Positions 1-6,054 of a stretch of 8,701 bases of DNA are shown piece after piece. The notes beneath the pieces are model-generated. The model saw nothing but the letters and a program-made list of their open reading frames with translations, had not been told where the DNA came from and did no database searches. Origin of the DNA: an uncultured Planctomycetaceae bacterium (lineage in GTDB: Bacteria; Planctomycetota; Planctomycetia; Pirellulales; Pirellulaceae); assembly GCA_937967755.1 (NCBI GenBank), contig CALBTA010000254.1:1-8701 (forward strand), given 5' to 3'. Within the stretch, counting starts at the first letter, position 1; every line of letters begins with the position of its first letter. A program made the position numbers and the translations under genes.

Positions 1-2
1 TA

Positions 3-74
3 GACTTGATGCAGTTCGCCGTATCGCCCGAGGAGGCTTGGGATTTGATTTGTGAGTTTCACGCGGAAACGTAG
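3..74 (+). CDS. possible 3' end of an upstream gene (partial)
   Basis: One plus-strand frame is open from the window edge to a TAG at 72-74 and encodes 23 residues, DLMQFAVSPEEAWDLICEFH followed by AET. The mix of acidic and hydrophobic residues looks like a genuine helical C-terminus, while the neighbouring frame gives a less protein-like, Arg-rich tail ending at 52-54. No family can be recognised from so short a piece. The stop lies inside a GTAGCACG motif (71-78) that recurs at 89-96 in the following hairpin repeat. Planctomycete Ser/Thr kinases are often preceded by an ECF sigma factor gene, but this tail does not resemble a typical sigma factor end. Upstream sequence would settle it. Confidence 0.35.
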   Translation, partial: DLMQFAVSPEEAWDLICEFHAET

Positions 75-82
75 CACGCGCG

Positions 83-121
83 GGAAAGGTAGCACGGATC
101 GGCGATCCGTTCTACCTTTCC
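83..121. repeat. hairpin repeat upstream of the kinase gene
   Basis: A near-perfect palindrome. Arms 83-100 and 104-121 pair at 17 of 18 positions around a GGC loop; the one mismatch is C93 against T111. The core is ACGGATC-GGC-GATCCGT, flanked by GGAAAGGTAG and CTACCTTTCC. A partial copy of the left arm (motif GTAGCACG, 71-78) sits just upstream. It lies 9 nt before the kinase ATG, so in an mRNA it would fold over the region where a ribosome binding site is expected; no good Shine-Dalgarno is seen there. It has the same style as the repeats at 1804-1952, namely a GTAG or CTAC edge and a GG(A/G)-rich stem with a 3-nt loop. Function is unknown. Confidence 0.75.
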
Positions 122-130
122 GTTGAGTTC

Positions 131-1795
131 ATGGCGGCGAACCCATCCAACGACGATCCGCGCGACGAGCAACTCGCCGAGTTGCTTGCGCGGCTGACCG
201 AGCGCGCCGCCGGTGGAGAAACAGTCGATATCCACGCGGTCGCGGCCGAACATTCAGAATTCGGGGAAGAACTGGTCGAACTGTGGGGCGCGGTCATGTT
301 GGCCAACGCGGTGGGCAGCGACGTTTCCCGCCGCATCGAAGAGACGAGTGATTTAAGCGATCCGTCGTCTTCGAGCATCAAGGCCCTGAAACTGCCGTGC
401 CGTTGGGGCGACTATGAACTGCTGGCCGAACTGGGCCGGGGCGGCATGGGGGTCGTTTACCACGCTCGCCAGGAAAGCCTGGGCCGCGACGTGGCGGTGA
501 AGATGATCATCGAGGGCCGGCTGGCTTCGACGATCGACCAACAGCGTTTTCAAGGTGAGGCCGAGGCGGCCGCGAAGTTGGATCACCCGTGCATTGTGCC
601 GGTGTACGAGGTGGGTGAATTCGACGACCGCCCTTACTTCACGATGAAGTACATCGCCGGCGAGACGTTGCAAGACCGCATCGCCCGCGGCCCGCTGCCG
701 CCCCGCGTCGCGGCGAGCATCGCCGCCGATGTGGCTGACGCCATCGCCTTCGCCCACAAAGGAGGCGTTTTGCACCGCGACGTGAAGCCGTCGAACATCA
801 TTCTGGACGCCGACGACCGCCCGCATGTCACTGATTTCGGCCTGGCGAAGCAGATCGACCAAGGCCATAGCCTGACCCGCACCGGTTCTGTGCTGGGCAC
901 GCCGGCTTACATGCCGCCGGAACAGGCGGCGGGAAACCGGGGGCAGATCGGCGTCGCCAGCGACGTGTACAGTTTGGGCGCTGTGCTGTACGCGATGCTC
1001 ACCGGGCGTCCGCCGTTTCGGGCCGCCACGCATGTCGACACGGTGCTTCAGGTGTTGGAGCAAGACCCCGTTCCCCCGCACATCATCAACCCGCACGCCG
1101 ATCGTGATTTGGAAATGATCGCGCTGAAGTGCCTGCAAAAGCCGACCGATCTGCGCTACCGTTCGGCTGATGCGCTGGCCGGTGATCTGCGGGCGTACTT
1201 GAACAACGAATCGATCGCCGCCCGCAGCGGGCATTTCTCGGAAGTTTTTTCGCGGCTGTTTCGCGAGACCCACCACGCGACGGTGCTGGAGAACTGGGGC
1301 GTGCTTTGGATGTGGCACAGCCTGGTGTTGCTGGTGATGTGCTGGTTGACCAACGCGCTGTACTTGTGGGGCACGGAAAATCGTTGGCCTTACTTTTTGC
1401 TGTGGACGGCGGTCGGCGGCGCGTGGGCGGCTATTTTCTGGGCCTTGCGGCGGAGGATGGGGCCGGTCACGTTCGTTGAACGGCAGGTGGCGCACGCCTG
1501 GGCGTCAAGCATGGCGGGCATCTCGTTAATGTTTCCGTTGGAGTATTTGCTAGGTCTGGAAGTGCTGTCGCTGTCCCCTGTGGTGGCGCTGATGAGCGGC
1601 ATGGTGTTTCTGGTCAAAGCTGGCATCTTGACCGGTACGTTTTACATCCAAGCGGCCGCGCTGTTCGCCACCGCCTTCGTGATGGCCCTGCCGCCGCTGC
1701 AACCGTACGGGCACTTTATCTTCGGAGCGGTTTCGGCGTTGTGCTTTTTCCTGCCGGGATTGAAATACTCGCGGCAAAAATGGCGCGGCGGTTAG
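131..1795 (+). CDS. membrane-anchored Ser/Thr protein kinase
   Basis: A Hanks-type kinase of 554 aa that transfers phosphate from ATP to Ser/Thr of unknown targets. An acidic helical extension (about 1-90), a type common in planctomycete kinases, precedes the kinase domain (about 95-358). The domain shows the glycine loop LGRGGMGVVY (101-110), VAVK with ATP-binding Lys124, catalytic loop HRDVKPSN with Asp217 and Asn222, DFG (235-237), GTPAYMPPEQ in the activation and P+1 segment (256-265), and SDVYSLG (277-283). All catalytic residues are present, so it should be active. The C-terminus (about 393-544) has five or six hydrophobic segments with short loops and no PASTA, WD40 or TPR sensor repeats, so any stimulus is probably sensed in the membrane. 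The ATG at 131 follows a hairpin repeat and has only a weak GAG upstream. The gene faces the ion channel gene across a 149-bp palindromic element. Confidence 0.95.
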   Translation: MAANPSNDDPRDEQLAELLARLTERAAGGETVDIHAVAAEHSEFGEELVELWGAVMLANAVGSDVSRRIEETSDLSDPSSSSIKALKLPCRWGDYELLAELGRGGMGVVYHARQESLGRDVAVKMIIEGRLASTIDQQRFQGEAEAAAKLDHPCIVPVYEVGEFDDRPYFTMKYIAGETLQDRIARGPLPPRVAASIAADVADAIAFAHKGGVLHRDVKPSNIILDADDRPHVTDFGLAKQIDQGHSLTRTGSVLGTPAYMPPEQAAGNRGQIGVASDVYSLGAVLYAMLTGRPPFRAATHVDTVLQVLEQDPVPPHIINPHADRDLEMIALKCLQKPTDLRYRSADALAGDLRAYLNNESIAARSGHFSEVFSRLFRETHHATVLENWGVLWMWHSLVLLVMCWLTNALYLWGTENRWPYFLLWTAVGGAWAAIFWALRRRMGPVTFVERQVAHAWASSMAGISLMFPLEYLLGLEVLSLSPVVALMSGMVFLVKAGILTGTFYIQAAALFATAFVMALPPLQPYGHFIFGAVSALCFFLPGLKYSRQKWRGG

Positions 1796-1803
1796 CCACT
1801 CGC

Positions 1804-1952
1804 GTAGGACGGGTTTGTAACCCGTCCAGGATTTCAACGCACGGTCGACAATTAGAGCGGATTGCCTATCCGCACTCGCGTCTTCTCACGCAGAACGTGA
1901 AACGAGGCGAACGACACGCGCAGTTCACGGACGGGTTACAAACCCGTCCTAC
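1804..1952. repeat. 149-bp element with perfect 24-bp terminal inverted repeats
   Basis: The arm at 1804-1827 is the exact reverse complement of 1929-1952. Each arm is itself a hairpin: GGACGGGTT-TGT-AACCCGTCC on the left (1807-1827) and the same stem around ACA on the right (1929-1949). A third hairpin lies inside (GCGGAT 1857-1862, ATCCGC 1868-1873). There is no ORF of note and no clear target-site duplication. The element fills the gap between two converging genes, and its right arm overlaps the last 4 nt of the channel gene, including the stop codon. The form is that of a MITE or REP-like intergenic element. It could also act as a bidirectional terminator or mRNA 3'-end protector, although no T-tract follows the stems. 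No transposase is present. Confidence 0.85.
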
Positions 1953-2869
1953 TTCTTGTCATACTGAACACGCCGTTGCAGCGTGCTGATCTGCGACTTG
2001 AGTTGTTCCAATTGCGAGGAAAGGGCGTCGAAATCCTCGTCCACGGATGTTCCCTTGCCGGCGGCGCGGCGGGCTTCTTGTTCTTCGTGATCGCGTTCGG
2101 CGCGGGCTTCGTCCATGCTGTTCAGAATGACGCCGATGAACAAGTTCAACATAATCATCGTGCCGAACATCACGAAGGAGACGAAGTAGGCCGCGCCGAT
2201 GCCCGGGCCTGGGCACGAATTTGGCTCCGGCAGGATTCCCTGTTCAGCGTTCGCCCGGTTCAGATCCTCGTACCCTCCATAGTTTTCCCAGCCGAACATG
2301 TTGATGTACATCACATCGGTCCAGTCTTCCAGCGTGACGATCCGAAACAGCGACAGCATCGCCGTTTGCAAATCGTAGAAGTGAAACGGATCGTTGTCTT
2401 TGAATAGAAAGACACCCATCACCGCATAGACATAGAAATTGAGTGCCAGCAAAATTCCTACGTAACCCATGCTGGGAATGCTTTTGATCAGAGCGCCTAC
2501 GATTAACTGCAACTGCGGCACGGCGGTCAGCAGCCGCAGCGCCCGCATGATTCGGGCCAGCCGCAACACCGCCGCGTAAGACGCGTTGACCGGCAGAAAG
2601 CAGACGACAACGATCGTGAAGTCGAACAGGTTCCACGGATCAAGGAAGTATTTGTAAAACTCCTTGCCATGCCGGGCCATTTTCAGCACTGCCTCGGCGA
2701 CAAAAATCCACAGGACGATCTCGTTGAGCAGATCCAGCACGTTTCCGTACTTCGCAACCATGTACGGATAAGTTTCGCATCCGACCAAGACGGCCGCCAC
2801 CAAAATGCAGCCCAATATGAAGTATTGAAAAATGTTGGAATCAACGATTTTGCCAAGGAATGCGGTCAC
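1949..2869 (-). CDS. NaChBac-type voltage-gated cation channel
   Basis: A single-domain six-helix channel subunit of 306 aa, expected to form a tetramer in the inner membrane. S1 is about 14-31, S2 46-64, S3 80-94. S4 carries four gating arginines at three-residue spacing (R103, R106, R109, R112) followed by TAVPQL as in NavAb-type channels. S5 is about 133-156, the pore helix 168-180, the selectivity filter TLEDWTD (179-185) and S6 about 225-250 with NLFIGVILNSMDEA. The C-terminus is charged and ends in a predicted coiled coil (about 277-303), the usual tetramerisation element of this family. The filter has more acidic residues than NaChBac (TLESW) and resembles Ca2+-selective versions. A 40-residue turret between filter and S6, rich in Gly, Asn and Pro, is longer than in NavAb. 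The start is GTG (2867-2869), supported by AGGAG 9 nt upstream. Confidence 0.93.
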   Translation of the reverse strand: MTAFLGKIVDSNIFQYFILGCILVAAVLVGCETYPYMVAKYGNVLDLLNEIVLWIFVAEAVLKMARHGKEFYKYFLDPWNLFDFTIVVVCFLPVNASYAAVLRLARIMRALRLLTAVPQLQLIVGALIKSIPSMGYVGILLALNFYVYAVMGVFLFKDNDPFHFYDLQTAMLSLFRIVTLEDWTDVMYINMFGWENYGGYEDLNRANAEQGILPEPNSCPGPGIGAAYFVSFVMFGTMIMLNLFIGVILNSMDEARAERDHEEQEARRAAGKGTSVDEDFDALSSQLEQLKSQISTLQRRVQYDKK

Positions 2870-3000
2870 CGGGGGCGGCTCCTATTTGCTGGTGCTAGGG
2901 CGAAGCTAAGTGAATCATTGTGAACCGCCCGTGCGCAGTTGCAAGCCGGGCGCGCTGCCTCCGTCAGAAACAACGGCCGGGTATGTCACGCGTTGGGGAT
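2870..3000. other. 131-bp gap between glycosyltransferase and channel genes
   Basis: Both flanking genes are on the minus strand. Apart from the AGGAG site no strong hairpin terminator or repeat is visible. A weak promoter-like pair on the minus strand (TTGCAA, 16 nt, CACAAT) could drive the channel gene separately, but it matches the consensus poorly, so read-through from the glycosyltransferase gene is equally possible. Confidence 0.3.
2879..2883 (-). promoter_or_regulatory. Shine-Dalgarno AGGAG deciding a GTG start
   Basis: On the minus strand AGGAG lies 9 nt upstream of a GTG codon (2867-2869) that begins the channel protein V/M-TAFLGKIVDSN. There is no in-frame ATG between this site and the first membrane helix, so the GTG is the best start. 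It is the clearest ribosome binding site in the window; most other starts here have weak ones. Confidence 0.7.
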
Positions 3001-4317
3001 TCACTCGCCTAGATAGCTTCGATACACGTCGAGCGTGGCTTGGGCGGCTACGCTGGCGTTGAAATTTGCCTGAACGGCGCTGAAACCCGCCCGGCCCATT
3101 TCCTGGCAGCGGCGGCGATCCAACAGCAGTTCAAACAGCGTATCGGCCAGGTGCTCGGCGTCGCCCGGTCGGACGAGCGTTCCGCCGTCAGTGGAAGAAA
3201 TCAGTTCGGGAAACGCCCCATGGTTCGGCTGCACGACGGGCACTCCTGAAGCCCAGGCTTCCAGCACGAACAGGCCTTTGGGGTCGTGATAAACCGTCGG
3301 CACCGAAAGCACGTCGATACGGTTGAGGAACTCCAACTTCCCCGCCCGGTCGACCGCGCCGACGTACTCAAACGCGGCCGCCAGCCCCGCTGATTCCAGG
3401 CGATGGAACTGTTCATCCGCATAGGCCTGATGGTTCGCCCCCAGCCAACCGGCGATTCGCAGGTGCGCGTCCTCCATGCCGTGATGCTCTCGCAGCAGCA
3501 GGAACGCATCGACCAGCCGGTGCAAGCCTTTTTCAGGAGCCAGCCGGGCGAGGTAGCCGACCGTCGGTGGCCGGTCTTCAGCAACGGCCGGTTCGTTCTG
3601 AAAGTCGCGTGTATCAATTCCCAACGGAACGATGTGGAATTTTTCCGGCGGAATGCTGAAGTAGTCGGCCATGAAGTCGGCGTAGTACTGGCTGAACACG
3701 ATGAAGCCGTCGACCTTCTGCACCAGCTTGCGAATTTCGTCGAACGCTTGCGACTTCTGCGGCTCGGGCAATTCGTTCAAGAAGATGTCGTCGCCCTGCA
3801 ACGTGACCAACACCGGAACGTTTAACGATTCCTTGATCGCCGGCACGCAACCGGCGATGAGCATGTTCGACAGGTTCACAATTTGCGGGCGAACGTCGCT
3901 CGCCAACCAGCGCACCAGTTTGGCGACTTCTTTCCGCTGATACCCATGCGTGCCGCGCAGCATCGAAACAGGCAGATCGCCCAAATGGGAAGCGTCGGTC
4001 TCAAGGCCACCACCTCCCAGCCGGTTGATCAACCACGGGCGGTCGAAGAATCCATCGGTCCAAGACGGCAGCCAGCGGAACAACGCAAACCGTTGCTGCA
4101 AATAAACGTTGATCCCGCCGTAGGCAATGTGGTCAACGCTGATGTCCTCTTCGTCGGTGCGAATGGGCGTATAGGCGGGGATCAAATGAACATTCACCCC
4201 GAGGCCGTGCAGGGCTTTCGCCAGGGTGTTGTCGCGCATGCAACTGCCGCAGTACATCCCCGCGGCACCCGCGGTCAGGTAGGCGACAGTCGGCGATGGG
4301 CTTGGAATCTCGATCAT
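3001..4317 (-). CDS. GT4-family glycosyltransferase (GT-B fold)
   Basis: A 438-aa glycosyltransferase likely to move a sugar from a nucleotide sugar to an unknown acceptor such as a glycolipid or surface glycan. The N-terminal Rossmann half begins VAYLTAGAAGMYCGSCMRDN (11-30), with two Cys (23, 26) and a Gly-rich loop in the acceptor-side region. The C-terminal half opens with VGYLARLAPEKGL (253-265), the typical GT4 segment in which Arg258 and Lys263 bind donor phosphates. It continues to the E-x7-E region, PKGLFVLEAWASGVPVVQPN (346-365) then HGAFPEL, with Glu353 in the conserved position. No signal peptide or membrane helix is seen, so it is cytoplasmic or peripheral. Its ATG overlaps the stop of the upstream membrane protein gene (ATGA, 4314-4317) and has no Shine-Dalgarno of its own, which points to translational coupling. 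The donor and acceptor cannot be read from sequence. Confidence 0.92.
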   Translation of the reverse strand: MIEIPSPSPTVAYLTAGAAGMYCGSCMRDNTLAKALHGLGVNVHLIPAYTPIRTDEEDISVDHIAYGGINVYLQQRFALFRWLPSWTDGFFDRPWLINRLGGGGLETDASHLGDLPVSMLRGTHGYQRKEVAKLVRWLASDVRPQIVNLSNMLIAGCVPAIKESLNVPVLVTLQGDDIFLNELPEPQKSQAFDEIRKLVQKVDGFIVFSQYYADFMADYFSIPPEKFHIVPLGIDTRDFQNEPAVAEDRPPTVGYLARLAPEKGLHRLVDAFLLLREHHGMEDAHLRIAGWLGANHQAYADEQFHRLESAGLAAAFEYVGAVDRAGKLEFLNRIDVLSVPTVYHDPKGLFVLEAWASGVPVVQPNHGAFPELISSTDGGTLVRPGDAEHLADTLFELLLDRRRCQEMGRAGFSAVQANFNASVAAQATLDVYRSYLGE

Positions 4318-4844
4318 CGAACGGCCGGTTCATCAGGCGGCGCGGGATTTCGCATCCCAAGTTTAACAGCCCCGCCGACGAGCAAAAGCAGCAACACCGC
4401 GGCGCTGGTCCACCGAATGGCTCCGCCCTTGAAGATCATCAGCCCGTTCACGGCGATGAATAGCATGAACGTGTGCAGGGTCGCCGTTAGCCAAGCCGGC
4501 CGTTGGCGATGGGACGCCGGCGCGGCCCAGCACCAGGCGACATCGGCGATCCACAAAATCGCAAAAAAGTGGTTCACGTAAATGCCCCACCCGAACGCCA
4601 GCCCGATGGCGGCTTCGGTTTTTTCTTTGGTGTCGAGGAACGCGTGGCGGTGGCTCCAATCGTGGTAGAACGCAAACGCCGACAGGACGTGGGCGACGAA
4701 CAGCCAGCAGCCGACCGTCCACAGCAGCCGGGCGATGGGCGTCGTCGCGGGGGCACGCCGGCCCGCAATCGCCAGCCCCAGCACGCAGGCATACAGCACC
4801 ATCGCACCGCGAATCGACCAGCGGATGATTGGTTCGCCTTCCAT
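4314..4844 (-). CDS. small polytopic membrane protein of unknown function
   Basis: The protein has 176 aa and about five membrane helices (roughly 12-28, 38-58, 78-104, 117-136, 146-163). A polar stretch after helix 2, FYHDWSHRHAFLDTKEKTEA (59-78), holds His61, Asp62, His65 and His67, and His92 lies in helix 3. This cluster is the most conserved-looking part and could bind metal, but that is inference. I do not recognise a named family. The frame is open further upstream to 4997, but that part would be Arg-rich and would overlap the divergent DUF3179 gene, so I chose the ATG at 4842-4844 (MEGEPIIRWS). No Shine-Dalgarno precedes it, and a TATAAT only 7 nt upstream suggests a leaderless mRNA. 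It is the first gene of a coupled pair with the glycosyltransferase (ATGA overlap), so it may serve the same membrane-linked glycosylation step. Confidence 0.8.
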   Translation of the reverse strand: MEGEPIIRWSIRGAMVLYACVLGLAIAGRRAPATTPIARLLWTVGCWLFVAHVLSAFAFYHDWSHRHAFLDTKEKTEAAIGLAFGWGIYVNHFFAILWIADVAWCWAAPASHRQRPAWLTATLHTFMLFIAVNGLMIFKGGAIRWTSAAVLLLLLVGGAVKLGMRNPAPPDEPAVR

Positions 4845-4851
4845 TGGTGCG

Positions 4852-4881
4852 ATTATATTGGCAAACTCCGTAACGTGTGAA
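4852..4881 (-). promoter_or_regulatory. sigma70-like promoter for the membrane protein/GT pair
   Basis: On the minus strand TTCACA (4876-4881, 5 of 6 matches to TTGACA) and a perfect TATAAT (4852-4857) are separated by 18 nt. Seven bases separate the -10 box from the A of the ATG at 4844, so transcription would start at or next to the start codon and yield a leaderless mRNA. That agrees with the absence of a ribosome binding site. It lies in the 80-bp divergent space before the DUF3179 gene, for which I see no convincing promoter. Confidence 0.4.
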
Positions 4882-4924
4882 ACAGCATACTGATGCAAAC
4901 TGGTCGGCCCAGAATAGTGAACCC

Positions 4925-5917
4925 ATGAAAGTAACGTCACACAAAATACGCCGCTGTTTGTTGGTCGCGGGCGTGCTGTTTGTCGTCGTCGGCGCACTGG
5001 CTCTGTGGCAGCGATCAGGTGCGCAGGACCGGCAGTTCAATCCGCAAACCGTCATCCGCCGCCCCTTCCGGCCAATCATCGACGCCCCGATGATGACCGC
5101 GGCCGAAGCCCAGCGGAAACTGCGGCCGGGCGAACTGGTCGTGGGGGTCGAAGTTGACGGTCACGCGCGAGCGTACCCGATCAACATGCTCACCGGGCCT
5201 TCCCGAGAGATCATCAACGACACTTTAGGCGAGCGAAACATTGCGGCCACCTGGTGACACTTATGCTTCAACGGCATCGTGTATGCCAGCGACGTGGAAG
5301 AGCGGACGTTGACCATTGCGGTTTCAGGAAAACTTTGGAACCGCTCGCTGGTGATGATCGATTCGCAAACCGGTTCGCTTTGGAGCCACCTGTTGGGCGA
5401 AGCGATGGAAGGGCCGCTGAAGGGTGAGGAGCTTGCGATCATCCCTTCGGTCATTACCGACTGGCAAACGTGGCAGCGCGATCACCCTGAAACGACCGTG
5501 CTGAACATGTCGCGAACGGCCCAGCGGTTTCAGGCTGACTTCTACCGCAACCCGGCGCAGTTTGTGCTGGGCATTGCCGATGGCGGGCCGCGGGCCTGGC
5601 CGCTCGATCAGTTGAAGAAGCAACCGGTCGTCAATGACGAGCACGACGGTGCACCGCTGCTGATCGTCTTCGACGCACCGTCCGCCACCGCGTGGTCTTA
5701 CGATCGCCGGGTCGGCGACCGCGTTCTGGAATTCAAGATGCTGAAGGATGGCACGCTCGCCGATGAGCAAACCGACAGCCGCTGGAATTTCGCCACCGGG
5801 CAAGCGGTCGCCGGCCCGCTCAAGGGGCAGCGGCTGAGGCCGACGCTGGCGATCATTTCTTACGCAAAAGCGTGGGAGACGTTTCATCCGGAAACGACGG
5901 TTTGGAAAGCGCCGTAA
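4925..5917 (+). CDS. DUF3179 protein with in-frame TGA, candidate selenoprotein
   Basis: An exported protein of unknown function, 330 codons counting the TGA as one residue. Residues 1-34 form a basic start and hydrophobic segment (CLLVAGVLFVVVGALAL), a signal peptide or membrane anchor. The first DUF3179-like half (about 67-195) contains ARAYPINML, INDTLGERNIAATW, then TGA at codon 111 and HLCFNGIVYAS, ending in GSLWSHLLGEAMEGPLKG and HPETTVL. From memory of the family, relatives have Cys at this position (TWC-x-x-C), so read-through gives U111-H-L-C114. The second half (about 212-328) is a degenerate repeat of the first (ATGQAVAGPLKGQ, HPETTVW) without the Cys pair. Apart from the TGA the frame is unbroken, with strong family similarity on both sides. 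Neighbouring genes use TGA as a true stop, so genome-wide reassignment is excluded. Alternatives are a fresh nonsense mutation or a base-call error. The ATG at 4925 is preferred over an upstream GTG (4877), which adds polar residues before the signal. Confidence 0.85.
5255..5257 (+). other. in-frame TGA, probable selenocysteine codon
   Basis: Codon 111 of the DUF3179 gene, lying between TGG (Trp110) and CAC (His112), three codons before a normal TGC (Cys114). It replaces the first Cys of a C-x-x-C motif, and U-x-x-C is the usual arrangement in redox selenoproteins. The following base is C; UGAC is the weakest stop context in E. coli and is also the context of the Sec codon in E. coli fdhF. 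A single base change from TGC or TGT would also create it, so a nonsense mutation is possible. Confidence 0.6.
5265..5290 (+). promoter_or_regulatory. SECIS-like hairpin after the in-frame TGA
   Basis: GGCAT (5273-5277) pairs with ATGCC (5283-5287) around a CGTGT loop (5278-5282). Below a 5-nt bulge on the left side (5268-5272), GCT (5265-5267) pairs with AGC (5288-5290), and CAC (5258-5260) could add three more pairs with GTG (5294-5296). The apical loop lies 21-25 nt after the TGA and has G as its second base, within the range described for bacterial SECIS elements. The stem is short and sits in codons for the conserved GIVYAS residues, and ATGC (5263-5266) could pair with GCAT (5274-5277) instead, so the hairpin may be coincidental. 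Confidence 0.4.
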
Positions 5918-6054
5918 ACTTAATTCCAAAACTCGGCGGGCAAGCCCGGCCCGCTACACACTGTTTTCCTCTTCGCGTACTTCGCGATCTTCTGCTAAAA
6001 CAATCGCGAACTTCTGTGGTGATGCTTCGACAGAACTCGCGAGAGTGAAAACCT
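5918..6054. repeat. 137-bp gap with GC palindrome and repeat-like sequence
   Basis: Shortly after the DUF3179 stop, GCGGGC (5936-5941) and GCCCGC (5949-5954) can pair around a 7-nt loop that includes a second copy of the GCCC motif. No T-tract follows directly, though TTTTCC comes at 5963-5968, so this could be a weak terminator or another intergenic repeat of the kind seen elsewhere here. It is followed by internally repetitive CTTCGCGTACTTCGCGATCT (5971-5990), a style of sequence that recurs between genes in many bacterial genomes. Just before the next gene, GAGAG (6041-6045) is a weak ribosome binding site 9 nt from the ATG at 6055. Confidence 0.5.

Noticed and set aside
353..1495. Long open frame of 380 codons on the minus strand within the kinase gene
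   Set aside because: It is antisense to a clear kinase domain and its Arg/His/Gln-rich composition is typical of a GC-rich shadow frame.
1804..1827. Classical Rho-independent terminator of the kinase gene
   Set aside because: The stem is strong but no T-tract follows, and the same unit occurs as the inverted end of an element; termination remains only a possibility.
4845..4997. Longer 227-aa form of the membrane protein beginning at 4997
   Set aside because: The added 51 residues are Arg-rich and non-homologous in look, and would overlap the start of the divergent DUF3179 gene.
5255..5257. TGA read as tryptophan through an altered genetic code
   Set aside because: Other genes here end in TGA at sensible places (3001-3003 and 4314-4316) and Trp is encoded by TGG throughout. 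The family position is Cys, not Trp.
5255..5917. Two separate genes split at the TGA (4925-5257 and a downstream gene starting near 5279)
   Set aside because: Both parts are in the same frame, together make one DUF3179 architecture, and the split falls inside its conserved motif. The downstream part has no ribosome binding site at its GTG.
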